Part shown: one piece after another, positions 1 to 6,329 of the stretch
How positions within the stretch are numbered: the stretch's first letter is position 1
Layout: the number at the start of each line of letters is the position of its first letter
Assembly (NCBI GenBank): GCA_003457135.1
Contig: DMSQ01000036.1
Span: 1 to 17,132, forward strand
Direction: 5' to 3'
Length of the DNA: 17,132 nucleotides
From: Prolixibacteraceae bacterium
Lineage (GTDB): Bacteria; Bacteroidota; Bacteroidia; Bacteroidales; Prolixibacteraceae
The notes under the pieces: generated by a model
Databases searched by the model: none
Told to the model about the DNA's origin: nothing
The model's input: only the letters and a program-made list of their open reading frames with translations
Made by a program: the position numbers and the translations under genes

Positions 1-20
1 TTTTATGGGGAAACATTATT

Positions 21-130
21 AGTGGTCAGTGGTCAGTCGCAGTTGGCAGAACAATTTGTTGCGAGTTTCGCGATACGAGTTTCGTGTAAAACCCGTAATA
101 TCTCGTAACCCGTATCGCGTAACCCGTAAC
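21..130. repeat. Degenerate short-word intergenic repeats
   Basis: Non-coding DNA upstream of the YjbQ gene is built from short recurring words. At 21-47 AGTGGTC occurs twice in tandem, followed by related AGTCGC and AGTTGGC. CGAGTTTCG occurs at 62-70 and 76-84. ACCCGTAA occurs three times (91-98, 108-115 variant and 122-129), and CGTAACCCGTA twice (104-114, 118-128). A 9-bp inverted repeat (CGCGATACG 69-77, CGTATCGCG 111-119) could pair across a 33-nt loop. No reading frame or convincing promoter is seen. The pattern is seen directly; its role is unknown. Confidence 0.6.
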
Positions 131-158
131 ATGGAATTTGGAACCTGAAATTTAAATT

Positions 159-569
159 ATGACCGAACAACTTGAAATCATCCTACCCGTTTTTAAACGC
201 GGATACCACTTAATCACTGAACTGATTGAGAAGGAATTGCCACGGCTACCTGAAAAGGGATTGGTAAATATCCTGATTCAGCACACCTCTGCCGGAATTA
301 GCCTGAATGAAAATGCAGATCCATCGGTAAGGTATGATTTCGAGAAATTTATGAATAAACTGATGCCTGAAAATGATCCGCTTTATTCGCACTCCGACGA
401 AGGCCCTGACGATATGCCTGCACATTTAAAGAGCTCACTGATTGGCGCAAGTCTGACAATTCCTGTTACCATCCACCGTTTAAATCTGGGCACATGGCAG
501 GGTATTTATTTGTGTGAGTTCAGAAATTTTGGTGGAAGAAGAAGGTTGGTGGTGACGATTATGAGTTGA
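159..569 (+). CDS. yjbQ: YjbQ/UPF0047 family protein
   Basis: 136-residue protein of the YjbQ (UPF0047) family, about the usual full length. Visible family signatures are QHTSAGISLNENADPSV (41-57), EGPDDMPAHLK (81-91, with H89) and GTWQGIYLCEFRN (111-123); the conserved His42, His89 and acidic residues are intact. Family members are small trimeric cytoplasmic proteins often annotated as secondary thiamine-phosphate synthase enzyme, from complementation of E. coli thiE; the true physiological reaction is not settled. The gene stands alone. Its 5' side is repeat-rich DNA and its 3' end converges with a lipoprotein gene, with a small hairpin between. Start is the ATG giving MTEQLEI; no Shine-Dalgarno sequence is seen. 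Confidence 0.9.
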   Translation: MTEQLEIILPVFKRGYHLITELIEKELPRLPEKGLVNILIQHTSAGISLNENADPSVRYDFEKFMNKLMPENDPLYSHSDEGPDDMPAHLKSSLIGASLTIPVTIHRLNLGTWQGIYLCEFRNFGGRRRLVVTIMS

Positions 570-617
570 TGTTTTGATATCCTACTATTTGCAAATACCT
601 CTTTTATAGATGTATTA

Positions 618-633
618 GCATTCGGATGAATGC
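618..633. terminator. Small hairpin between convergent genes
   Basis: GCATTC and GAATGC form a 6-bp stem with a GGAT tetraloop, between the stops of the YjbQ gene and the convergent lipoprotein gene. There is no T-tract on either side, so it is a weak candidate for a bidirectional terminator. The position fits; the structure alone does not prove it. Confidence 0.3.
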
Positions 634-694
634 CAAAGTACGATAATTCATACTATTTATATTGAAGTAAAGTGGAAATAGTTATGGAATTTCT

Positions 695-1231
695 TTAAAG
701 TTCAAACCGTCCGCTAACAGGAATAGGTGGACCATCTCCTGACATTAGTTCTATATTACTAAACTCAAACACAGTTTTTCCTTTAAACTCACTTACGTGT
801 AAATTTCCAGTAGAATAAAATGAATTAAAATAATACTGATCTTGTCCATTCTTAGACAGAATTATACCAATTCTGGCATAATCAAATAATTGATGATTAT
901 TTAAGTCCACAAGAGGATAATCCTTAATTGAAGGTCTATCGGTATTATTTATGAGCTTACTATCTGTTATAATTATACGAAATTCAAGTCCATCAATTGG
1001 ATAACCTCCAATTTCTTTCGAATGCAGTTTATCCTCAAATTCATATTCAAATGTATTATTATACATGTCTCTATCAATCCTATAAACGAAATTTGATTTT
1101 GTAGGAATTATCCTTTTATCACCATTGATTTCTATAAAATCTCTACTAACATTAATTGTTTCAGAATCTTTCTTACAACTGGATGCAATAAGAAAAATTA
1201 GAATAAAAGAACAAATTATCTTTGTTTTCAT
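695..1231 (-). CDS. Hypothetical lipoprotein
   Basis: 178-residue protein with a lipoprotein signal peptide: Lys-rich start (MKTK), hydrophobic core (residues 5-16), then ASSC with lipidated Cys19. After the Cys comes KKDSE, a charged stretch of the kind seen in Bacteroidota lipoproteins; whether it acts as a surface-export signal is uncertain. The mature part is rich in Tyr, Phe, Asp and Asn with beta-type alternation and no catalytic motif I recognise. It ends in a PPIPVSGRFEL segment. It lies 30 bp downstream of the MNT gene on the same strand and may share its transcript. DNA here is more AT-rich than in the neighbouring housekeeping genes, which could mean accessory origin. Function unknown. 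Confidence 0.75.
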   Translation of the reverse strand: MKTKIICSFILIFLIASSCKKDSETINVSRDFIEINGDKRIIPTKSNFVYRIDRDMYNNTFEYEFEDKLHSKEIGGYPIDGLEFRIIITDSKLINNTDRPSIKDYPLVDLNNHQLFDYARIGIILSKNGQDQYYFNSFYSTGNLHVSEFKGKTVFEFSNIELMSGDGPPIPVSGRFEL

Positions 1232-1261
1232 AAGTTGGACCGATTAAATATCATCACATTT

Positions 1262-1579
1262 CTAACAATTACTATAAAGAGTTTTTCCAGTATTCAAAAC
1301 TTCATGTACAAAACTGAATTTATTTTCCTTTGATTCCTCAATTTCTTTTGGGGTATAAACAATCAGGTCAATAGGAATCTTTGCACCAAAAAGCATTTTC
1401 CGAACCTGAATTGTCCTTTCCGGCCGGGGTAAATTGGTTTCCTTAATAATGAATAAATCCAGATCGCTATTTTCATCCGGATTCCCGGTGGCATACGATC
1501 CAAAAAGAATAATTTTTTCAGGATTGTATCCGGAAGCAATCATTCCAACAATTTCTGATATTTTATCCTTTCCAATCAT
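1262..1579 (-). CDS. MNT-type minimal nucleotidyltransferase
   Basis: 105-residue protein with the minimal nucleotidyltransferase (pol-beta fold) signature: LFGSYATG (25-32), then SDLDLFII (38-45) with metal-binding Asp39 and Asp41, and a third acidic residue at Asp71 in PIDLIVYT. MNT proteins are the antitoxin half of HEPN/MNT toxin-antitoxin modules, where they modify (for example AMPylate) the HEPN toxin; stand-alone copies also occur. No HEPN gene is visible next to it: upstream (55 bp) is the RsmI-like methylase and downstream (30 bp) a lipoprotein gene. The ATG is preceded on its strand by an A9-G-A tract, which fits A-rich initiation in this phylum. Activity is inferred from intact motifs. 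Confidence 0.82.
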   Translation of the reverse strand: MIGKDKISEIVGMIASGYNPEKIILFGSYATGNPDENSDLDLFIIKETNLPRPERTIQVRKMLFGAKIPIDLIVYTPKEIEESKENKFSFVHEVLNTGKTLYSNC

Positions 1580-1634
1580 TCTTTTTTTTTGCTAAGATAC
1601 GATTTTCCTAATTCTTTTTTCTCTTTCCCTGATT

Positions 1635-2339
1635 TCATACTTTCCCGATCATAAAAATTGCAGGTCGTTTCTGAATATCCGGAATGTTTGTCTTCCAGTA
1701 CGAAACCGGTTTACTAAGAATAAATTCCGTATCTAAAGTTATATCAACGGCAATGCACAACATGGTTTGCGGGTCGCAGTTTTTCAACAATTCGTCGAGT
1801 AACCGGGCATTCCGGTAAGGCGTTTCAATAAAAATCTGTGTCTGTCCTTCTGTTTGCATTCGCTTTTCGAGCATTTTAATCTGTTGCGATTTTTCGGGAT
1901 TTTTTATGGGCAAATAACCGTTGAATGCAAAGTTTTGTCCGCTCATTCCTGAAGCCATTAAAGCAAGAAGAATCGAAGAAGGTCCAACAAGTGGCACAAC
2001 CTGAATATTTTTGGTGTGCGCAATTTTTACAACTTCAGCTCCCGGATCAGCCACTGCCGGACAACCGGCTTCAGAGAGTATGCCAATATCCTGACCGTTT
2101 TTAATAGGTTCCAGAAACCGGCTTATTTCTTTTTTATCAGTATGCTGGTTCAGTTCAAAAAATTGGAGATTATCAATCACAATAGGAGGGTTCACTTTTT
2201 TCAGGAAACGCCGGGCTGTGCGCAGGTTTTCGACAATGAATACAGGAATGGATGAAATCAACTGAGTCAGATCGGGAGGTAAAACCCGCTCGATGGTCGT
2301 GTCGCCCAAAGTGGTTGGGATCAGATATAGTTTGGCCAT
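1635..2339 (-). CDS. RsmI-like SAM-dependent methyltransferase
   Basis: 234-residue member of the tetrapyrrole-methylase/RsmI fold. Seen: N-terminal LYLIPTTLGD (4-13), the SAM-site motif ILSEAGCPAVADPG (87-100) and VPLVGPSSILLALMASG (115-131), followed by NGYLPIK (140-146). RsmI 2'-O-methylates C1402 of 16S rRNA; that enzyme is about 280-290 residues. This protein is shorter and diverges at the N terminus, where RsmI has an NLGD-type motif, so it may be the shorter paralogue found in Bacteroidota, with an rRNA or other target not proven. It is divergent from the MBL hydrolase gene (82 bp between starts) and could head a transcript with the MNT and lipoprotein genes. Confidence 0.85.
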   Translation of the reverse strand: MAKLYLIPTTLGDTTIERVLPPDLTQLISSIPVFIVENLRTARRFLKKVNPPIVIDNLQFFELNQHTDKKEISRFLEPIKNGQDIGILSEAGCPAVADPGAEVVKIAHTKNIQVVPLVGPSSILLALMASGMSGQNFAFNGYLPIKNPEKSQQIKMLEKRMQTEGQTQIFIETPYRNARLLDELLKNCDPQTMLCIAVDITLDTEFILSKPVSYWKTNIPDIQKRPAIFMIGKV

Positions 2340-2353
2340 TCAGAAATTTTTCT

Positions 2354-2361
2354 CAAAAATA
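2354..2361 (-). promoter_or_regulatory. Candidate -7 box for RsmI-like gene
   Basis: On the minus strand this reads TATTTTTG, a full match to the Bacteroidota -7 consensus TAnnTTTG, ending 14 bp before the ATG. No convincing -33 TTTG is seen at the usual spacing, and the region is A/T-rich, so chance is possible. Confidence 0.35.
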
Positions 2362-2394
2362 GTTAAAAACCTTCGGCAGACAGAGGGCAATCCT

Positions 2395-2402
2395 TATTTT
2401 TG
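2395..2402 (+). promoter_or_regulatory. Candidate -7 box for MBL hydrolase gene
   Basis: TATTTTTG matches the TAnnTTTG consensus and ends 19 bp before the GTG start, implying a leader of roughly 15 nt. A clear -33 element is not visible. Its place supports the GTG at 2422 rather than the longer upstream frame. Confidence 0.4.
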
Positions 2403-2421
2403 TGAACCAAATAACAAGAAT

Positions 2422-3183
2422 GTGAAACTTACTTTTCTGGGAACAGGTACATCACAGGGAGTACCAGTGGTTGCATGTCAATGTCCGGTGTGCCAGTCGG
2501 ACGATCCGAAAGACAAGCGCTTACGCGCTTCGGTGATGATTGAGGACGAAGATTTACGCCTAATTATTGATGCCGGACCTGATTTCCGCCAGCAAATGCT
2601 GATGCATCAGGTCCGCCATTTAAACGGCATTTTGCTCACCCACGAACATACCGATCATATTTTCGGCCTCGACGATATCCGTGCGTTCAACTGGGTGCAG
2701 GGACAGCCAACCGATATTTATGCTGAAGAGCGTGTCCAGATTGCTATCCGGCGCATTTTCGATTACGTTTTTGCTCCATACACCTATCCCGGAATTCCTC
2801 AAATGCACCTTCATCTGATTGAAAATAAACCTTTCAGGATCGGGGAACTGGAAATTCTTCCTATCCGGGGCTTTCATTATAAATTGCCTGTATTTGGTTT
2901 CCGCTTCAGGAAAATAGCCTATGTAACTGATGTAAACCGCCTGGAGGAGGCTGAGATAAATAAACTTCGTGGATTGGATGTTTTGGTGTTGAATGCCTTA
3001 CGCAAAGAAGATCATATTTCGCATTACAATCTGAGCCAGGCCATTGAAATTATTTCAGAAGTTAAACCTGCAAAAGCCTATCTGACACACATGTCGCATC
3101 AGATGGGATTTCATGATGAAGTACAAAAAGAGCTTCCGGAGAATGTTTTTCTGGCGTATGATGGGCTGATGGTGGTGGATTAA
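2422..3183 (+). CDS. MBL-fold hydrolase, PhnP-like
   Basis: 253-residue metallo-beta-lactamase-fold hydrolase. It begins MKLTFLGTGTSQGVPVV, has a Cys cluster CQCPVC (19-24) like the structural zinc site of PhnP-type enzymes, and the di-metal motif THEHTDH (73-79: His74, His76, Asp78, His79). Further ligands are likely H152, Asp170 (YVTD) and H223 (LTHMSH). PhnP is a cyclic phosphodiesterase; related proteins are annotated only as MBL-fold hydrolases, so the substrate is open. The frame is open further upstream to 2293, but that part overlaps the divergent methylase gene and lacks family similarity. The GTG at 2422 places LTFLGTG where the family starts and lies behind a -7 box. Single gene, divergent from the RsmI-like gene. 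Confidence 0.88.
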   Translation: MKLTFLGTGTSQGVPVVACQCPVCQSDDPKDKRLRASVMIEDEDLRLIIDAGPDFRQQMLMHQVRHLNGILLTHEHTDHIFGLDDIRAFNWVQGQPTDIYAEERVQIAIRRIFDYVFAPYTYPGIPQMHLHLIENKPFRIGELEILPIRGFHYKLPVFGFRFRKIAYVTDVNRLEEAEINKLRGLDVLVLNALRKEDHISHYNLSQAIEIISEVKPAKAYLTHMSHQMGFHDEVQKELPENVFLAYDGLMVVD

Positions 3184-3219
3184 TCCTATTCGGATAAAAA
3201 TAAACTTGTACCTTTTAAA

Positions 3220-3251
3220 TTTGTTTCCGACGTATAGAAAATTTATATTTG
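3220..3251 (+). promoter_or_regulatory. Promoter of the antitoxin-toxin operon
   Basis: TTTG (3220-3223), 20-bp spacer, TATATTTG (3244-3251). Both halves match the Bacteroidota primary sigma factor consensus at the usual spacing. The predicted start of transcription, about 5 nt on, leaves a leader of roughly 15 nt before the antitoxin ATG. This is the clearest promoter in the window. Confidence 0.65.
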
Positions 3252-3257
3252 TACGTC
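3229..3257. promoter_or_regulatory. Candidate antitoxin operator
   Basis: GACGTA (3229-3234) and TACGTC (3252-3257) are perfect inverted repeats with 23 bp between centres, about two helical turns. They straddle the -7 box of the antitoxin-toxin promoter. Each half contains the palindromic core ACGT. The placement is what autorepression by an antitoxin or antitoxin-toxin complex needs. Binding is inferred. Confidence 0.45.
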
Positions 3258-3270
3258 AAGCGAAATTCGA

Positions 3271-3516
3271 ATGGAAACAAAACTTACAATTCGGTTAAAA
3301 AAGAAGGTGATTGAGCGGGCAAAAGATTATGCTCACAGTCACAAAATCAGTCTTTCCAAAATGGTTGAATCCTATCTTGAATCTATCACGAATCAAAAGA
3401 GCGAAGACATTGAAATTACACCTCTGGTTGAAAGCTTAAGTGGTGTAATTCACCTTACTGAAGATTTTGATCTTAAAAATGACTATTCAAACTACCTGAC
3501 AGAGAAATATAAATGA
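3271..3516 (+). CDS. DUF6364-type antitoxin
   Basis: 81-residue protein resembling DUF6364 antitoxins. It has an N-terminal ribbon-helix-helix-like segment (METKLTIRLKKKVIERAKDYAHSH, with SLSKMVESYLESI at 28-40), then a linker, and a C-terminal stretch ITPLVESLSGVI (49-60) with acidic NDYSNYLTEKYK at the end, the usual toxin-neutralising half. The RHH part should bind the promoter as a dimer; a candidate operator overlaps the promoter just upstream. Its TGA overlaps the toxin ATG (ATGA at 3513-3516), implying translational coupling. The pair sits between housekeeping genes with no mobile element in sight. Confidence 0.85.
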   Translation: METKLTIRLKKKVIERAKDYAHSHKISLSKMVESYLESITNQKSEDIEITPLVESLSGVIHLTEDFDLKNDYSNYLTEKYK

Positions 3517-3926
3517 TCAGTTTGTTTCTGGATACCAACATCGTCATTGACTTGCTCGCAAAACGGGAACCATTTTACAGACCGGCTGCTCAACTATTTT
3601 CTTTGGCTGATAACATGAAACTTCAATTGTGCGTTTCTGCACTAACATTTGCCAATACGAACTACATTCTTTCAAAAGAACGGAAACCTGTAGAAGCCAG
3701 GTTAATCCTTCGTAAGTTGAAATTGCTTGTTAAGGTGATAGGTCTTGATGAGAAAATTATAGATTTATCGCTCAATGACATCGATTTTAAAGACTATGAA
3801 GATGCCATCCAATATTATTCTGCTCTTGAAAGCGGAGCAAATTTGATTATTACCCGGAATCTGAAAGATTTCCAAAAGTCAAAAATTCCTGTGCTAACAG
3901 CAGAACAATACCTTCAAACAATTTGA
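3513..3926 (+). CDS. PIN-domain toxin (VapC-like ribonuclease)
   Basis: 137-residue PIN-domain protein, full length for a toxin. Acidic residues seen: Asp7 in FLDTN, Asp97 in DYEDAIQYYSA (94-104) and Asp119 in ITRNLKDF (113-120). PIN toxins are Mg-dependent RNases that cut tRNA, rRNA or mRNA; the target here cannot be read from sequence. The site that carries Glu in many VapC proteins falls in SALTFANTNYIL (42-53), with Asn instead; from memory this SALxxxNxxYIL form is typical of a Bacteroidota PIN subfamily, so it need not mean inactivity. Overlaps the antitoxin by 4 bp; the stop faces the convergent PabC-like gene 29 bp away. Confidence 0.88.
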   Translation: MISLFLDTNIVIDLLAKREPFYRPAAQLFSLADNMKLQLCVSALTFANTNYILSKERKPVEARLILRKLKLLVKVIGLDEKIIDLSLNDIDFKDYEDAIQYYSALESGANLIITRNLKDFQKSKIPVLTAEQYLQTI

Positions 3927-3955
3927 CTATCCCGGGAAATACTTTGTGGCAGCTA

Positions 3956-4552
3956 TTAGAAAATCTGATTGACAGGTATTACCGGCATCTCATCAAAATC
4001 AATCATGGCATTTACCAGTCCTACTTTCTGGAAGTTCCGAATATCCTTTTCCCTGATTCCCATTTCTGAAATAATTCCATGATCAAGCAGGAATTGCCGT
4101 TTGGTTCCTTTCAGGAGCGGGGTTTCAGGAGTAATCCATTTTTCTCCGTCAAAAAATAAAAGGTTGGCGGCAAATGAGTCTGTAACAAGACCATTTTTAA
4201 TAATGATGATGTCGTCGCAATCTCCCCGCAAAGCAAATAATTCCTGAAGGATTTGCCGGTCAGAATATTTCAGGTGATAATCAATGCTCTCGTGATGAAC
4301 GATTTTCAAACTTTGAATATTGCGGAATAAATAGGACTCCATTTCAATATTTTCGACAGTATGGGTATAAAGAACCCGAATTTTAAACGGGCCTTTTTTA
4401 AAATTTTCAGGAATGATAATTTCTTTTGACAAATCAATGTGTTTTTTTCCCGGAAATAGCTCATCCATCGAGCGGTTCAATCGGTTTTGATGGTATTCCA
4501 GATTGCAGATAAAGCCATCTTTCAACTTCAGTGATTCAACCAATAGGGACAT
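3956..4552 (-). CDS. pabC: PabC-like aminodeoxychorismate lyase (aminotransferase class IV)
   Basis: 198-residue PLP fold-type IV protein. Seen: N-terminal LVESLKLKDGFICNLEYHQNR (His21, Arg24 region), Lys95 in HLKYSDR as the likely Schiff-base lysine, DIIIIKNGLVTDSFAANLLFF (114-134), TPETPLLKGTKRQFLL (141-156), and NAMIDFDEMPVIPV near the end. Role: splits 4-amino-4-deoxychorismate to p-aminobenzoate and pyruvate for folate. It is short against about 270 residues for E. coli PabC, and the usual Glu before the S-x-x-x-N motif is Asp125. The call rests largely on its 17-bp overlap with pabB. A generic class IV transaminase is the alternative. Confidence 0.82.
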   Translation of the reverse strand: MSLLVESLKLKDGFICNLEYHQNRLNRSMDELFPGKKHIDLSKEIIIPENFKKGPFKIRVLYTHTVENIEMESYLFRNIQSLKIVHHESIDYHLKYSDRQILQELFALRGDCDDIIIIKNGLVTDSFAANLLFFDGEKWITPETPLLKGTKRQFLLDHGIISEMGIREKDIRNFQKVGLVNAMIDFDEMPVIPVNQIF

Positions 4553-5507
4553 ATACTTTTTGAATTAGTTCGTTGTATTCGGTCTGACAGTCGCTCAAAA
4601 AGGTAATTCCACCACCACTTTTGAAAGTCAGTTTTTCGCCGTCCTGTTCCAGATATCTGATTAACACGCAGCTATCCAGGTTTTTTCCGTCGAAAACACC
4701 AAAAATCCCGGTATAATATCCGCGATCATATTGCTCAACTTTCCGGATGATTTCAAGTGTTTTTGGTTTTGGGGCGCCGGAAATTGAACCTGCAGGCAAC
4801 ATTTTTGCTAAAATACTACCAATTGATTTTTGGTAATCGGTTGGAAGCTGACCTGAAATCTTTGAACTCATTTGCAGTAAATCGCCACGGTTGGTTGAAA
4901 TCCGGTCAATGTACATGAATCGGTTTACCTGAACATCCAAAGCGACCATGCTTAAATCATTGCGTATCAGATCAACAATGGTATGATGTTCGGCAATTTC
5001 CTTTTCGTCGTTCAGTAACAGTTCCCTGGCATTTTCAAGATTCGCATCAATCGTCCCTTTCATCGGGAATGATGATATCGTTCCATCGGCTATCTGAATA
5101 AAAATTTCAGGAGAAAAGCATACAAACTGATTTTTGAGCCAGATTTTGTAAGGCGCACAACTGATATGAAAGATTTCTTCCGGAGAAAGATTGGTCACAA
5201 CCTGTGTGGGCATCGTTAGGTTCAGCAAATAGGTATCACCATTGTGAATGTGATGCTGAACCACCGTAAATGCTTCACTGTATTTCTCATACAAGCCCGG
5301 ATGAATGTCCCACTGAACTGGCTTTTCGTGTATCATTTCCGGCGTATAATTACCTGAACCAGGAGTTTTCCAGAGAAGACTGGCCGGATCGTCAGTTTCG
5401 AACAACAGTGGCTTTTGAAAGTCAAAATCAATGATAAACGTGAATGGTTTGCCTTGTGCACCCAATTCGTTCATCCGTTCGATGGTATGTTGCTGTCTTT
5501 CGTTCAT
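4536..5507 (-). CDS. pabB: Aminodeoxychorismate synthase component I (PabB)
   Basis: 323-residue chorismate-binding enzyme. It makes 4-amino-4-deoxychorismate from chorismate and ammonia. Seen (numbering from the ATG): FPMKGTID (147-154), where Lys150 in the P-x-KGT motif is the PabB hallmark lysine; EIAEHHTIVDLIRNDLS (170-186); PAGSISGAPK (238-247); GYYTGIFG (263-270); SGGGITFLSDCQTEYNE (297-313). It is much shorter than E. coli PabB (about 450 residues), missing most of the N-terminal subdomain, as common in Bacteroidota. The glutaminase subunit PabA is not in the window. An in-frame TTG four codons upstream (5519) was not chosen: it lies inside a -7-like box and the ATG is stronger. Forms an operon with pabC. 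Confidence 0.9.
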   Translation of the reverse strand: MNERQQHTIERMNELGAQGKPFTFIIDFDFQKPLLFETDDPASLLWKTPGSGNYTPEMIHEKPVQWDIHPGLYEKYSEAFTVVQHHIHNGDTYLLNLTMPTQVVTNLSPEEIFHISCAPYKIWLKNQFVCFSPEIFIQIADGTISSFPMKGTIDANLENARELLLNDEKEIAEHHTIVDLIRNDLSMVALDVQVNRFMYIDRISTNRGDLLQMSSKISGQLPTDYQKSIGSILAKMLPAGSISGAPKPKTLEIIRKVEQYDRGYYTGIFGVFDGKNLDSCVLIRYLEQDGEKLTFKSGGGITFLSDCQTEYNELIQKVYVPIG

Positions 5508-5516
5508 TGCGGGGCT

Positions 5517-5524
5517 CAAAGATA
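5517..5524 (-). promoter_or_regulatory. Candidate -7 box for pabB-pabC
   Basis: Reads TATCTTTG on the minus strand, matching TAnnTTTG, and ends 9 bp before the pabB ATG at 5507. The implied leader would be about 5 nt. No clear -33 box is seen. Confidence 0.35.
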
Positions 5525-5530
5525 GGAAAA

Positions 5531-5575
5531 AGACGGAAGACGGAAGACCGGAGTCCGGAAACCGAAGATTGGAAA
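5531..5575. repeat. Degenerate GACGGAA-type word repeat
   Basis: In the divergent gap between pabB and yggS, GACGGAA occurs twice in tandem (5532-5545), followed by variants built on GACCGGAG, TCCGGAA and ACCGAAG. The strand is strongly purine-biased. No coding frame is seen. It resembles in style, not in sequence, the repeats at 21-130. Confidence 0.5.
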
Positions 5576-5640
5576 TTGTTATTGGCCTCGAATGATAAAT
5601 TTTAACCGATTATAAATGACGATCAAATGACTTTAAACAC

Positions 5641-5648
5641 TATTTTTG
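5641..5648 (+). promoter_or_regulatory. Candidate -7 box abutting yggS
   Basis: TATTTTTG matches TAnnTTTG and ends 1 bp before the first ATG (5650) and 4 bp before the second (5653). If used, transcription would begin at about the second ATG, giving a leaderless message. No good -33 element is seen. Confidence 0.35.
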
Positions 5649-5652
5649 AATG

Positions 5653-6324
5653 ATGAGCATAGCTGAAAATATTGACCTTGTAAAATTGAACCTTCCGGTT
5701 CATGTTCAGCTTGTAGCGGTTTCGAAAACCAAACCGGCTGAACTTATTTTGGAAGCCTATCAGAATGGACAACGGATTTTCGGAGAAAACAAAGTTCAGG
5801 AAATGGTATGGAAATACGAGGAGCTTCCGAAAGATATCGAATGGCATTTAATCGGGCATTTGCAAACCAACAAGGTCAAATACATTGCTCCTTTTGTTCA
5901 CCTTATTCAGGGAGTTGATACGTTCAGGTTGTTGAAAGCTATTGATGCCGAAGCCACAAAGAGAAACCGGATCATCCCTTGCCTGCTCCAGTTTCATATT
6001 GCCGAAGAGGAAACCAAGTTTGGATTTTCGCTGGACGAAGCGCTCGAAATGATTGTTTCTGATGAGTTCAGAAATCTTCGGAATGTCAGGATTTCAGGAG
6101 TGATGGGCATGGCTACTTTTACCGATGATGAAAATCGGATCAGAAAAGAATTTGCCCATTTAAAAGCAATATTTGACAAGTTAAAATCGGAGTATTTTGC
6201 GCAAGTCGGTGATTTTAAGGAAATTTCGATGGGTATGTCGGGCGATTACCTGATTGCCGTTGAAAAAGGAAGTACGATGGTCAGGATAGGAAGCACCATT
6301 TTTGGCGAACGCAATTACCCGTGA
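5653..6324 (+). CDS. yggS: YggS/PLPBP family PLP-homeostasis protein
   Basis: 223-residue member of the YggS/PROSC (PLPBP) family: a single-domain alanine-racemase-like TIM barrel that binds pyridoxal phosphate without known catalysis and buffers PLP, affecting amino and keto acid pools. Seen: LVAVSKTKP (20-28) with PLP lysine Lys25, FGENKVQE (about 42-49), WHLIGHLQTNKVK (65-77), KFGF, GVMGMATF, SMGMSGDYLIAVEKGSTMVRIG near the end, and IFGERNYP as C terminus. All family landmarks are present. Two ATGs lie in tandem (5650, 5653); MSIAEN from the second matches usual family starts and fits the adjacent -7 box. The stop is 5 bp from the stop of the convergent HEAT gene. Confidence 0.92.
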   Translation: MSIAENIDLVKLNLPVHVQLVAVSKTKPAELILEAYQNGQRIFGENKVQEMVWKYEELPKDIEWHLIGHLQTNKVKYIAPFVHLIQGVDTFRLLKAIDAEATKRNRIIPCLLQFHIAEEETKFGFSLDEALEMIVSDEFRNLRNVRISGVMGMATFTDDENRIRKEFAHLKAIFDKLKSEYFAQVGDFKEISMGMSGDYLIAVEKGSTMVRIGSTIFGERNYP

Positions 6325-6329
6325 CAGGC

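Noticed and set aside
2293..2421. In-frame upstream extension of the MBL hydrolase
   Set aside because: It overlaps the divergent methylase start, has no family similarity, and a -7 box lies inside it; the GTG at 2422 matches the family N terminus.
5508..5519. TTG start four codons upstream for pabB
   Set aside because: The TTG lies inside a -7-like box and the ATG at 5507 is a stronger start codon.
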